Shown here piece by piece: positions 45,049 through 52,859 of a stretch of 64,000 bases of DNA. The stretch spans positions 1 to 64,000 of the forward strand of contig NZ_CP084465.1 of NCBI RefSeq assembly GCF_020405185.1, written 5' to 3'. The stretch comes from Halomicrobium salinisoli. GTDB taxonomy: Archaea; Halobacteriota; Halobacteria; Halobacteriales; Haloarculaceae. The translations under genes were made by a program, and so were the position numbers. The notes under the pieces were generated by a model, which saw only the letters and a program-made list of their open reading frames with translations, had not been told where the DNA came from and did no database searches. Every line of letters begins with the position of its first letter. The first letter of the stretch is position 1.

Positions 45049-45801
45049 CTATTCCGTTCGGATTCGTTGTTCTGACTTCTTATCACCACTCTCGTTGTGA
45101 ATTTTGTATTCTGGATCGAACCTATCGTCAAGAGCAGCGCTATTAAAAACTGGAGGAATAGGCGCCCATATTAGATTTCTGAACAGCAGTACGAACAGGG
45201 CGGCAAATAACACAAATGCTGCATAGGTACCCGCTCCGAGATAGATAGCTGTGCCAAGAGCGAGAAAAGCGACACGTCCCCAAAACTGGAGTAATCCCAT
45301 AGGGATGAAATACATAACTCGTGCAATTTTCTCCCGGTTTAATACCATCAGCCCGATTTCTCTCCACTGAGTGATCCCCAGTATCACCCGGCTCCGGCCT
45401 TGAGCAAGGTCTTTGGCAAGTTCCATCGGTATCCCCGTAATCAAGCCTTTTTTCCATAGTCGACAGGCCAGTATCGGGATTTCCTCAACGTCAGCTCCGA
45501 GAGTGATCGCCAGAGTATGGCGGATCTGCACGGTCTTATCTTTGGGGCGTTCCGTTGGCCCGTTGGGTCCGTAAATGGCGCGCGCGACACCGTGAGTTTC
45601 CATTGCCCCTAAAAACGTGAATGCGGTGAGGAACCAAAACACGTGGATTGGCTTTAAGCCCTGTATAGGGAGCTGGAATTGAACCTGTGTGAGGTATGGG
45701 AGAAGAGAATTATTCTCTTTGATAGAAAGGTATCCAAACGCCAAGGATGGGAGGTAGAAGGACGCGTAAGAGAGTTGTCCGAGGCTGATTGCTCCTGACA
45801 T
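45049..45801 (-). CDS. Hypothetical multi-pass membrane protein (250 aa)
   Basis: About five hydrophobic segments are visible. Two lie near the N-terminus (ISLGQLSYASFYLPSLAFGY; IHVFWFLTAFTFLGAM) and the rest in the second half (VMYFIPMGLLQFWGRVAFLALG; AGTYAAFVLFAALFVLLF). A soluble loop of about 90 residues lies between them (YGPNGPTERPKDKTVQIRHT...), with a charged C-terminal tail. I do not recognise a family. The gene is AT-richer than most of the window, as is the HEPN-like gene that follows it on the same strand with about 200 bases between. It converges on the abrB gene. Co-transfer with the HEPN-like gene is possible. Confidence 0.75.
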   Translation of the reverse strand: MSGAISLGQLSYASFYLPSLAFGYLSIKENNSLLPYLTQVQFQLPIQGLKPIHVFWFLTAFTFLGAMETHGVARAIYGPNGPTERPKDKTVQIRHTLAITLGADVEEIPILACRLWKKGLITGIPMELAKDLAQGRSRVILGITQWREIGLMVLNREKIARVMYFIPMGLLQFWGRVAFLALGTAIYLGAGTYAAFVLFAALFVLLFRNLIWAPIPPVFNSAALDDRFDPEYKIHNESGDKKSEQRIRTE

Positions 45802-45997
45802 AATGTCCCGGGTGATACTCTCCCTGATATATAATGATTTGCTCGGACCCCATTCACAGACAGGCAGACAGAATTTTCAAAGAAAAGCGGTGGGGGACGC
45901 AACGGCACTGCAGGCATCTACTTTTTTTGCTCTCGTCAGTGCTGGGGCAGCTGGGCGTCTCAGTAATATTGAATCGATCTGCCCTGAGGCCACGGAA

Positions 45998-46936
45998 TTA
46001 CCCGGGATAGTCTACTTCTGGAAAGAGAGTTGTTCCTCGTAGCTCATCTTCAAATTCCTCTGAAATTGTCGCTATGGCGCTTAATGACGCGTCATATGCA
46101 TCTTGGGCTTCTTCCTCTGTCACCTGCCAGCCCTCATGGATGACGTTGTTACGAAGATCGTGAGTTTTCTTGCTCCACTCTTCGTACTCGTCTGTATTCT
46201 TGAAATCAGACCCGAGGTGATCTTGATAGAAGTTCGATATAATATTCTTGATCCCATTGTTGGTAACGAGTGAAACTGCTTCTTCAGTTGGAGTCCCTCT
46301 CTGTTCTTTTAAATATACGAAGACATTCACTGCCCAGAACTCAAACAACCTGTCAGCATTGATGACTGCAAGTTCGTACTCGCCTCGATGGATCTTTTCC
46401 TGTGTGTTAAGATCCATTCTTTTAGCCGAATTTATCCTAACATCATCGTCCAGATATTCCTGTATCTTATCCTTCTTTTGCTCGTCCAGTCCAGATCCGC
46501 CAAATGTGTCATTAGGGACATAGACAGTGTTGTTCTCTACATCTGACCCGTGGTCCCAGTAGACTTCGAACTCAACAATATCCTGAAAGGCCAAATCACG
46601 AATCCATTCATCCTCCATAACTGCACGATAGGCCTCTAAAAACCGGTTTATAGCCTCACGAGAGGCTCTTATTAGCGTTCCATCTACAGATTTACCGTCT
46701 TCGTTTAACCCCCCGGGGAACCTCACTTGGACCTTTGTCCAGCAAAGTCTCCCAGAGCGGTCGCCCTCAGGAAAAGCAGTATATTCGTAGTCCTTTGACT
46801 TTTCTTTCTGGAATCGGATTTCGGCTATCTGCCCCCCGCGATCGATCTCAAACCGCCAATCTGGATTTTCATCAATACTATCTTTTAGTTTGAGTAGATA
46901 TGGTATTTTGAACTCAACGAACTCAGCTTCAACCAT
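45998..46936 (-). CDS. HEPN-like protein (312 aa)
   Basis: The C-terminal 120 residues look like a HEPN fold. A first helix (GEYELAVINADRLFEFWAVNVFVYLK) is followed by the motif DLRNNVIHEG, in which R-N-x3-H fits the HEPN RNase signature Rx4-6H, and then a long helix (AYDASLSAIATISEEFEDEL). The first 180 residues are mixed alpha/beta with no motif I can name (EIDRGGQIAEIRF, CWTKVQVRFPGG). HEPN domains are common ribonucleases of toxin-antitoxin and antiviral systems, often acting as dimers. The gene is AT-rich and sits beside a membrane-protein gene; no nucleotidyltransferase partner is adjacent. RNase activity is inferred from the motif only. Confidence 0.6.
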   Translation of the reverse strand: MVEAEFVEFKIPYLLKLKDSIDENPDWRFEIDRGGQIAEIRFQKEKSKDYEYTAFPEGDRSGRLCWTKVQVRFPGGLNEDGKSVDGTLIRASREAINRFLEAYRAVMEDEWIRDLAFQDIVEFEVYWDHGSDVENNTVYVPNDTFGGSGLDEQKKDKIQEYLDDDVRINSAKRMDLNTQEKIHRGEYELAVINADRLFEFWAVNVFVYLKEQRGTPTEEAVSLVTNNGIKNIISNFYQDHLGSDFKNTDEYEEWSKKTHDLRNNVIHEGWQVTEEEAQDAYDASLSAIATISEEFEDELRGTTLFPEVDYPG

Positions 46937-47038
46937 AGATATTCAATCCGCTCTAATACGATTAGATCCTTCGGTGGGTATGGGATTATTTATTCATACC
47001 CTCAACGGGGACCCTTGAATTAGTACTGATGACCATAG

Positions 47039-47149
47039 TTATTCTCTAAGCATCTGAATTATCCACACCACAACTGCGCCTGAGATCATCAGGGGTATTA
47101 ATCTGATTACCTGTCCGAACCCCTCTATTATCTGGAGTTCAAGTGCCAT
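47039..47149 (-). CDS. Single-span membrane minigene (36 aa)
   Basis: ATG at 47149 gives MALELQIIEGFGQVIRLIPL then MISGAVVVWIIQML and a charged end, closing with TAA at 47039-47041. One hydrophobic helix of about 20 residues spans the middle, with acidic residues at both ends. It lies between the HEPN-like gene and the 47262 gene on the same strand. The remaining intergenic sequence (46937-47038, 47150-47261) shows nothing. Such short membrane peptides may be toxins or subunits; this one is supported only by its clean topology. Confidence 0.4.
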   Translation of the reverse strand: MALELQIIEGFGQVIRLIPLMISGAVVVWIIQMLRE

Positions 47150-47261
47150 CGAACCCAGCCGACTCCGCTCTCATATTTAATGTTGTCTGCTGAAACAACC
47201 GGATTGGGGACCAAAAACAGTGATCAGAATATCATCTTGGCAGCCGAAATAGGGATACAAC

Positions 47262-47543
47262 CTACTCAGAACCAATTCTAATCCTTGTATCAACCAAGAC
47301 GTCGAAGTTCACTGCTCGGTCTACTCGCTCGGCGACCGCGCGGCGCTCCTGGATGGAGTCGATCTCCTCGAGGACGTCCTCGATCGCGTCGGCGAGACGG
47401 ACGATGTCGTCGCAGGCGTACGCGATCACGTCCGATCGGTTGGTGTCGTAGAACTCGCTGGCGCTCTCGATGGCGTCGAAGCGGTAAGCGTTCTCGCCGC
47501 CGGTCCGAACTCGCACCGAGCTGGGCACGTCGTCGGCTGCCAT
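47262..47543 (-). CDS. Small haloarchaeal protein, possibly DUF7692-like (93 aa)
   Basis: The N-terminal strand SSVRVRTGGENAYRFDAIES, then a helical region (NRSDVIAYACDDIVRLADAIEDVL) fits a short beta-strand plus helices, similar to the DNA-binding layout of ribbon-helix-helix proteins. I associate it with a haloarchaeal family called DUF7692, but from memory only. The ATG at 47543 is preferred to an upstream TTG-type start. The C-terminus ends in a hydrophobic-charged pattern (RAVNFDVLVDTRIRIG). It is likely a small regulator of this plasmid region; the partner and target are unknown. Confidence 0.65.
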   Translation of the reverse strand: MAADDVPSSVRVRTGGENAYRFDAIESASEFYDTNRSDVIAYACDDIVRLADAIEDVLEEIDSIQERRAVAERVDRAVNFDVLVDTRIRIGSE

Positions 47544-47675
47544 GCTCGTGAACACGCTGCGCTATTCCTAGATTTTTGCGGTGACTGACTGGACCTCTCT
47601 TTATATACCCTGCCCGGATGCGGGTGGGGCCGCCGGCGTGATCGGCGCGGCCGAGACGGTCGCGACCCCCGGGTC

Positions 47676-47706
47676 ATGAACACGGGCGATTCGCGCTCGT
47701 GTTCAT
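47676..47706. promoter_or_regulatory. 13-bp stem-loop with ATGAACACG arms
   Basis: ATGAACACG (47676-47684) and CGTGTTCAT (47698-47706) are perfect complements. A further GCG/CGC pair inside (one mismatch between) gives about 12 paired bases with a 5-base loop ATTCG. It lies in GC-rich DNA about 130 bases upstream of the 47543 start on the minus strand and 130 bases before the 47836 gene. It may be a terminator, an operator or a small RNA stem. The stretch 47544-47835 holds no gene. Confidence 0.5.
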
Positions 47707-47835
47707 ATCGCGTCGATCGCTCTTTTCGACGTGCAACCGCCCGGGTCGTGTTGGAACCACCATTCTCCAGTTCTAGTCACCGGTCAATACTACTGGTTAG
47801 TGAGAAGATACATATTAAGCAGAAAGGGTGCCGCT

Positions 47836-48013
47836 ATGAGCACATTTCCTGAGGTATCAGGCCCTGGAACAGGCACTGCACTGCTTGCAGCGATGGCCAT
47901 CTGTACAGGTGGGATGTCCCAACCCCTCTGACCAGTGGCGTGGGATCTTCATAGCGTTCGCTGCTACGGCACTGATCTTCACGACCGCGATCGAGTACTG
48001 GCACACGCACTGA
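47836..48013 (+). pseudogene. Frameshifted small membrane-protein gene
   Basis: ATG at 47836 opens MSTFPEVSGPGTGTALLAAM, a first hydrophobic segment, but this frame stops at the TGA at 47929-47931. The next frame continues with a second hydrophobic segment (RGIFIAFAATALIFTTAIEYW) up to TGA at 48011-48013. One extra G in the run ACAGGTGGGA (about 47904-47913) explains the split: removing it gives a two-helix protein of about 58 aa with GCPNPSDQWRG as the loop. It is a broken gene or a base-call error in a G run. Confidence 0.55.
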
Positions 48014-48143
48014 GTGGTGTCGAATTGAACTTAGAGAAGAACAATCTACATTGGGTAGATTTGGATATTCGACTATAAAATCGCTATAGATGTCTCTATA
48101 CGCCGATTCTCGATCAGGGTATTATCTTCCTTTCAGAACCAAG

Positions 48144-48287
48144 CTACAGCCTGACTTCAACCATTGTGAAATCGATACTGACATCGCGTTTCGCGTAGGC
48201 CACCGTGAAAGCCAGCAACACGAAGAGCGCGAATATCACGAATGCCAGCAGCGTAGCTACTGAAAGGGGAAGACTCTGTAGAAGCAT
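48144..48287 (-). CDS. Single-span membrane minigene (47 aa)
   Basis: ATG at 48287 gives MLLQSLPLSVATLLAFVIFA and continues as LFVLLAFTVAYAKRDVSIDF, a hydrophobic helix of about 28 residues followed by a short charged tail, ending at TAG 48144-48146. It lies 40 bases downstream of the 48328 gene on the same strand and may share its transcript. No family is recognised. The N-in helix with a Lys-Arg-Asp border argues for real coding sequence. Confidence 0.45.
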   Translation of the reverse strand: MLLQSLPLSVATLLAFVIFALFVLLAFTVAYAKRDVSIDFTMVEVRL

Positions 48288-48327
48288 GTTGTGTTGTCGG
48301 TTGTCAGTTTATGGGCTATTCGGTCTG

Positions 48328-49212
48328 TTAGGAACGCTCCCAGGGTTCCCACTTACGCAATAGGCCGATTGTCTCTCTGTAATCATCCGGGATCGAATCT
48401 TTGTATGCCTCCGGTTGATCATCCCAGTTCTGGGCGATGCGGACCCATTCTGTTGCTGGCAATGCGTCCCAGAACTGGCGTGGTAGATCCCGTGGGCCCC
48501 TGGGACCTGGTAACGCTGGGTCACGTCGCTTCGTCGCAGGCATCGTCGAGACGGACTGTTCCTCCAGTTGCTCACGGGCAATACGTTTGATAGTACTGAG
48601 GTCGCTCATGGAGACTCCGTGCGTATCGCGGACATCACGGAATTCATCGGAGAAGGAAACACACTGATCTATATCATCGGCATCGGCCCGGTGCTGCTCA
48701 TCTACGAGGACAACGACCACGCCAAGAGTGACTTTCGCGATCGCCTTCTGGTTTCCAAACCGATCGAGATCGAGGTTACTAACTGCGTTAACGACGGCCT
48801 CGCGCTCGTGCTTAGCCAACGGCAGTGTAGAGCAAATCGCTTGGGAGACCCGTTTTTTATCTCGTTCTGCTTCGCGGGCACTATGTTCTCCGTCTGATTG
48901 GTGCCGCCCTTCGTGGTACTTGCGAAGCTTTTCTGCCTTGTCGTCACGGGTCTCTTCATCACCAATTCTGGTGGCCGCTTGGCTCTCGTATCCAGCGCTG
49001 AATGAGTACCCCACGTCCCCCCTGTCTGGGTCGTTGCTTGAGGCGTCGAAACTGTCTTCTCCTGGTGTTCGGCCCGGCAGTGATATTGCTGGATCGCTCA
49101 GCGCAAACTCGTGAGCGAGCGCTTTGGTGCCTCCGCGCTCAAACCGGGAGGGTGGAACAATACCATGCGGGGCTTCTGTTCTTCGTTGTCTGTCGTTTCC
49201 GTTGCTGGGCAT
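48328..49212 (-). CDS. 'RNA polymerase subunit epsilon'-like haloarchaeal protein
   Basis: The N-terminal half contains APHGIVPPSRFERGGTKALA, SNDPDRGDVGYSFSAGYESQ, LRKYHEGRHQS and the helical RDKKRVSQAICSTLPLAKHE. These are the hallmarks I remember for a haloarchaeal family annotated as DNA-directed RNA polymerase subunit epsilon, normally a single chromosomal gene. Here it is about 294 aa. The C-terminal part (FWDALPATEWVRIAQNWDDQ) seems family-variable. I cannot verify the match. Residues 130-170 look like a cyclin- or TFB-like helical bundle, so a transcription-associated role is plausible. The ATG at 49212 is preferred to GTG at 49221. It is the only transcription-apparatus-like gene here besides TFB, which suggests the plasmid influences host promoter use. 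Confidence 0.6.
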   Translation of the reverse strand: MPSNGNDRQRRTEAPHGIVPPSRFERGGTKALAHEFALSDPAISLPGRTPGEDSFDASSNDPDRGDVGYSFSAGYESQAATRIGDEETRDDKAEKLRKYHEGRHQSDGEHSAREAERDKKRVSQAICSTLPLAKHEREAVVNAVSNLDLDRFGNQKAIAKVTLGVVVVLVDEQHRADADDIDQCVSFSDEFRDVRDTHGVSMSDLSTIKRIAREQLEEQSVSTMPATKRRDPALPGPRGPRDLPRQFWDALPATEWVRIAQNWDDQPEAYKDSIPDDYRETIGLLRKWEPWERS

Positions 49213-49490
49213 AGTATTCACTGAACGTTAGTTGAATTCATGGGTTCGTGAGAAGGTTGTTGGGGGGACTGTAGCGCCGACTGATGAGCAGGTGGCTCCT
49301 GTAGAATATCAGAGAACGGCAGACCAGTGGCTCAAGGCCTTGACCTGCCGTAGAATAGGCGGAACGCTTCAGCGCCCCCTCTCTCATATACACGTATTGG
49401 TGCAAGAGTCACTTAAAGGCCAACTGCCCATAATCTTCTCAAGCCTATCGTCGGCTGACAAGATCTCAACCCGCTGCTACCTGACAACGG

Positions 49491-49670
49491 CTATCGAGAC
49501 ATCCAGGCGAACGTCGAGACCGTCGAGAATGCCATCGCCACTACGAGAAGTGCACTCACGAGTACATCCTACGGCGGATTATATAGTTGGGCTAGTCCCA
49601 CGACGGCACCCAGTACCTTGGCCACGACGAGATTGTTTTTCGCCAGTAGTACGTGCTCTGTACTATTCAT
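49491..49670 (-). pseudogene. Two-helix minigene split by an in-frame TAG
   Basis: ATG at 49670 opens MNSTEHVLLAKNNLVVAKVL, then GAVVGLAQLYNPP, and meets a TAG at 49569-49571. The same frame continues DVLVSALLVVAMAFSTVSTF and ends at TAG 49491-49493. Reading TGG (Trp) in place of the first TAG gives an intact two-membrane-helix protein of about 59 aa. Its ATG overlaps the stop of the acidic minigene at 49663-49794 by 8 bases, so the two were an operon. The 49213-49490 stretch holds nothing else. Confidence 0.45.
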
Positions 49671-49794
49671 CGTCCTCCGTGCCACTGTCTAACTCTCCGC
49701 CGGCGATGTTGAAGCCCGATTCAAGGTCAGACGAGTTGTCGCCTGCCTCCTCGACGCCAGTGAAGAGATCCGAACCAAGCTCCTCCTCGTCCAC
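49663..49794 (-). CDS. Acidic 43-aa minigene
   Basis: GTG at 49794 opens a strongly acidic peptide (MDEEELGSDLFTGVEEAG, then DNSSDLESGFNIAGGELDSG) ending at TAG 49663-49665. A clear TATA-like TATTTTATATAG lies on the minus strand at 49806-49817, just upstream. It overlaps the following two-helix gene by 8 bases. The composition is unmistakably haloarchaeal coding sequence. Function is unknown; it may be a truncated or accessory peptide of a membrane complex. Confidence 0.45.
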   Translation of the reverse strand: MDEEELGSDLFTGVEEAGDNSSDLESGFNIAGGELDSGTEDDE

Positions 49795-49895
49795 ATCAGG
49801 TCACCCTATATAAAATAAGGTTACGGCGCCCGGGGTGAGCCCATGGTCGCCGCGTCGATCGGAGATTGACCTCTGCGGTCCGAATACTACTGAGG

Positions 49896-49901
49896 TTTAT
49901 A
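49896..49901 (+). promoter_or_regulatory. TATA box of the 49930 gene
   Basis: TTTATA sits about 30 bases before the ATG at 49930, giving an expected start only a few bases ahead of the codon, as is common for leaderless haloarchaeal transcripts. Confidence 0.55.
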
Positions 49902-49929
49902 GTGGAGAACGGTTGGAGTTCTACCCATC

Positions 49930-50862
49930 ATGACAAACTCGAGACCCTGTCCGGATCGAGTGTGGTGGTATGAGGAGGACTCTGCCGATCAGTACCTGAA
50001 TACGAAGGGACAAACTGCCGAAGAAGTCATCACTAGTACTTCGCCGTCCCACTTCGGATCCCTTCGATTGAGCCAGTATCGCGGGACGACGTCTTCGGAA
50101 CAACCGGGCGACAGTGACCGCACTTGGTCCTTCGGCCGAGTCGTACTGGCGATCGTTCCAGCGACGACTCGATACATGGCTGCAGCACTCGGGGCTGCCG
50201 CATTTTCGCAGCAGGATGGCTTCGTCGACGACTCCGCAGTGGTCGATAGCGATGTCAAACCCGTCTACGACTTTGAGACAGTGCCTGCCAGTACACTGTC
50301 GTCAGACTGGGGTGGGGAACTCCCGGCAGCAATCCGACGTGATACCGATCTCGGACGTCAGCTATTGGACACTGCTCTTGAGAAGACGGACCAGTCAGCA
50401 GAACCGACGCCCTATCTGTACGATGCGGAGGGTAATCCCCTGCTTGGTCGTGACGACTTGGAAGCGGTGATCCAGACTGAGAGTGAGAAACCGTACTGGG
50501 TTGTTCCTGGTATCGTTCGGCGATATACGATTGTACTTCCAGACGGGCCAGAAACCCAGTTATCGTGCCAGTGTCGGTCGATCGCAACGCCACATGTCTT
50601 TACTGGACGGGGTGGTGCCCCTTCGTCTGTACCTGAGATTGCTCGTCCAATCTGGGTCTGTCGTCTCTGTGGTCGGCCTACGTATGGTCTCGAACCATCA
50701 GGGGGCAGCCCTATCTCCGATACTCCTTCTGAATCTATACTAGGCCCTGATGGAGAACCGGTCACCCTGCTAGATGGACCTGCTCAGGAGCATGAACAGG
50801 CAGTTACATCGTATTACGAGGAATACGAGATGTATCCGTGGGAAGACGGATTCGATTCGTAG
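49930..50862 (+). CDS. Hypothetical protein with C-terminal zinc-ribbon-like cysteines (310 aa)
   Basis: I do not recognise this protein. A zinc-ribbon-like element is formed by SCQCRS (about residue 217) and WVCRLCGRPTYG (about 241-252), that is CxC then CxxC about 25 residues apart. One hydrophobic stretch, VVLAIVPATTRYMAAALGAAAF (about 70-91), could be a buried helix or a single membrane segment. The C-terminus is acidic. The gene has its own TATA box, stands alone on the plus strand, and is flanked by spacers containing insertion-like ends downstream. It could be a plasmid-specific nucleic-acid-binding protein. Confidence 0.7.
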   Translation: MTNSRPCPDRVWWYEEDSADQYLNTKGQTAEEVITSTSPSHFGSLRLSQYRGTTSSEQPGDSDRTWSFGRVVLAIVPATTRYMAAALGAAAFSQQDGFVDDSAVVDSDVKPVYDFETVPASTLSSDWGGELPAAIRRDTDLGRQLLDTALEKTDQSAEPTPYLYDAEGNPLLGRDDLEAVIQTESEKPYWVVPGIVRRYTIVLPDGPETQLSCQCRSIATPHVFTGRGGAPSSVPEIARPIWVCRLCGRPTYGLEPSGGSPISDTPSESILGPDGEPVTLLDGPAQEHEQAVTSYYEEYEMYPWEDGFDS

Positions 50863-50885
50863 GCACTCTGGTAGAGAATACTCTG

Positions 50886-51081
50886 CTCTGTTGAACCCGG
50901 AGCCAGCGGCGGTCTCCGCTCGATCAAGACCAGCTATCTCGGATTTCCACACGGAAGAAACGTGCCTCAGTAAGATATCGACTGAGCTGCTCGAAGGTCC
51001 GGTTCGAGATCCAAGCCGTGTTCAGCCTTACTGCGCGTTATTTCCGTCCCGATTCCCGCGCCTTCAATGGATTCAACAGAG
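50886..51081. mobile_element. MITE-like element bounded by CTCTGTTGAA(C/T)CC inverted ends
   Basis: CTCTGTTGAACCC (50886-50898) and its inverted counterpart ending in TTCAACAGAG (51069-51081) match at 12 of 13 positions and bound about 196 bases without a gene. The same decamer CTCTGTTGAA also occurs at 1690-1699. The ends and size fit a miniature inverted-repeat element or solo remnant of a haloarchaeal insertion sequence. No clear target-site duplication was found. The rest of the 50863-51205 spacer shows nothing else. Confidence 0.45.
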
Positions 51082-51205
51082 TAGTCTCTTCGGGTCTACT
51101 GCATAGAGTAGAGAGTAAAGTACCATGGCTGAAACCGATTACCGACTGAGAGCATCAACAGGCCATATCACCTAGTCTTATTCACCAGCCACCGCTGGTA
51201 GGACT

Positions 51206-52567
51206 ATGACCTCCTCAACAATCGGACCACGGCGACGTGCTTTTTTAGAAGCGTGGGCCGAGTATATCTCCACAACAGCGTCGGGCCCTCACTTCGATTT
51301 CACAGGAGACAACCGAACTACACAGATCCAGCGGCGAGTCGATGAGTTCGTTGCGGAGCCGGATGAGGATGCGTTCGAGACGCTCTGGACATACGACACG
51401 CTCGCAGATGCGATTCTCGGCGGCCCTTCTCTGGTTCTCTCACAGTGGGAGAGTATTGAGGAACTGGCGACGTGTCTCGAAGGGATCCGTGACGCAACAA
51501 CCTACGACCCCACCTGGGAAGATCACTTTCCGGCGAAGACGGCCGTATGGGAACTCTATGGCCGACTCCACCCATCCACCGCACCGATCGTCTTCAGTGA
51601 ATGCCTCGGTGGATTAGAAGCATTGGGCTATGGCTCCGTTTCGACATTCGAGGGAGCCAGATCAACATGGTCCTAATTTGAGGAGCACTACCGTTCGATT
51701 GCGGGGCATGCCACGAAAGATACAGATCACAAGGTACCGCTTGCACACGAAATGAGCGAGTTCCTTCAATTCATCTCGGCAGCGGATTCCGAAACTATCA
51801 AAGAAACACTCCAGCCGAGTGATGGGTACTATCCCTTCATTCGCTGGCGTGAGGAAGGGACTATCGAGGGAGACATCCAGTTATCGGGTCACGAGGACCA
51901 TCTCGACGGGTACATTACCGCAAAACGAAACGATGCCTTCCAGGAGAACAGTACAGACGACTTCTGGAACGGGGATTACTGGGAATCGTGGAAGAATGCG
52001 TATCTGGCCCATGTGGAGTCAGAGATCAAGCCCCATTACGATCTGACGGATCTCGATCCAGAGTCGATTGCTTCGCTTCTTGATGATCTCCACGAGTCGG
52101 CGACCCTGCCGACACCCATTCCGTCATATATGCTCGGCGGTCGTCAGGGTGGTATTCTGTGGAGTGAGTTCAAAGAACGCTCACTCGAAAACACGGAAGA
52201 GACTGCCGATGTACTGTCGTATCTCTTTGATGAGAGCGAGGATATCGGAGTTCGGTTGGACCGCTTCGTCGAGTGGTACGGAACGATCGGTACAAGTGAT
52301 GGCCAACTGCTGAGTCTGGCAACGATCCTTCTCACCTTTGTCTATCCGCGAGAGTACGTCTTCTACAAGTGGAGTCTGATGAATTCTTTTTTCGGGGATT
52401 TCGCAACCTATGATGTGGATACGGGCTTTGACACGAGTCAGTACTGGAAGCTCAATCTTGCCTGTCGAGAACAGTTGCTTCCTGTGTTAGATCAGGAGTT
52501 CGATGATGCGACACTCCTCGATGTTCACAGCCTGCTCTACGTGTATCACAACAAATACGCTGATTAA
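51206..52567 (+). pseudogene. Long gene split by a TAA, McrB-like N-terminal region
   Basis: Two open frames, 51206-51676 and 51752-52567, lie in the same frame. The sequence between them is open except for one TAA at 51674-51676 (STWS-stop-FEEHYRSIAGHA). A Glu codon GAA changed to TAA would explain it. Read through, the product has about 453 residues, is rich in aromatic and acidic residues, and contains GGRQGGILWSEFKERS and TFVYPREYVFYKWSLMNSFF. The latter resembles the DNA-binding N-terminal part of haloarchaeal McrB-like proteins, but no AAA+ motor follows, so the 3' end may be deleted as well. Both fragments could be made, the second from ATG 51752. The family guess is from memory and is not certain. 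Confidence 0.55.
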
Positions 52568-52761
52568 GCGATCATTCGACTTCTGGAACGTTTTTTCATC
52601 GTGGCGGGCTGTTCGGGGAGTTCTGGACGGCCGACGGATGTGACGGCAGCGGTCGCGATACAGCTATCTAACGGTTCCCAATACAATTCATCACAGTCTC
52701 GACTGCGTTCAACGAGTTCCTCGAGTATCTCATCACGCTCCGCTTCGCTGACCAACTCCAC
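52564..52761 (-). CDS. Small haloarchaeal protein of unknown function (65 aa)
   Basis: The product starts with GTG at 52761 and reads ELVSEAERDEILEELVERSR, then CDELYWEPLDSCIATAAVTS, ending in a basic tail (ATMKKRSRSRMIA). The first part is a charged helix; two cysteines lie in the middle. No ATG is available upstream in frame. The gene converges with the split McrB-like gene (4-base overlap of the ends) and diverges from the ArdC/IrrE-like gene, sharing its promoter region at 52762-52859. Plasmids of haloarchaea often carry this type of small gene, but I know no function. Confidence 0.6.
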   Translation of the reverse strand: MELVSEAERDEILEELVERSRDCDELYWEPLDSCIATAAVTSVGRPELPEQPATMKKRSRSRMIA

Positions 52762-52785
52762 GAACCCCGCTGACCGATAGCTGAG

Positions 52786-52815
52786 TTTTTGTACGCCCCT
52801 GAGGGGTGCGGCGCG
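52786..52815 (+). promoter_or_regulatory. Shared GC-rich upstream motif, site 1
   Basis: TTTTTGTACGCCCCTGAGGG continues with GTGCGGCGCG upstream of the ArdC/IrrE-like ATG at 52860. It is the first of four similar elements (others near 53892, 54850 and 59966), each combining a T-rich start, GCCCCT and GGG(T)G-GG. The function is unknown, most likely a promoter or operator common to plasmid genes. Confidence 0.5.
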
Positions 52816-52859
52816 TCCTGCACTGCTGCAGCCGCGGTGAACTCGATTCGGTGAACACG

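Noticed and set aside
49232..49813. 193-aa plus-strand open frame
   Set aside because: It is basic and Ser-rich, and it is antisense to two overlapping acidic/hydrophobic minigenes and a TATA box on the other strand.
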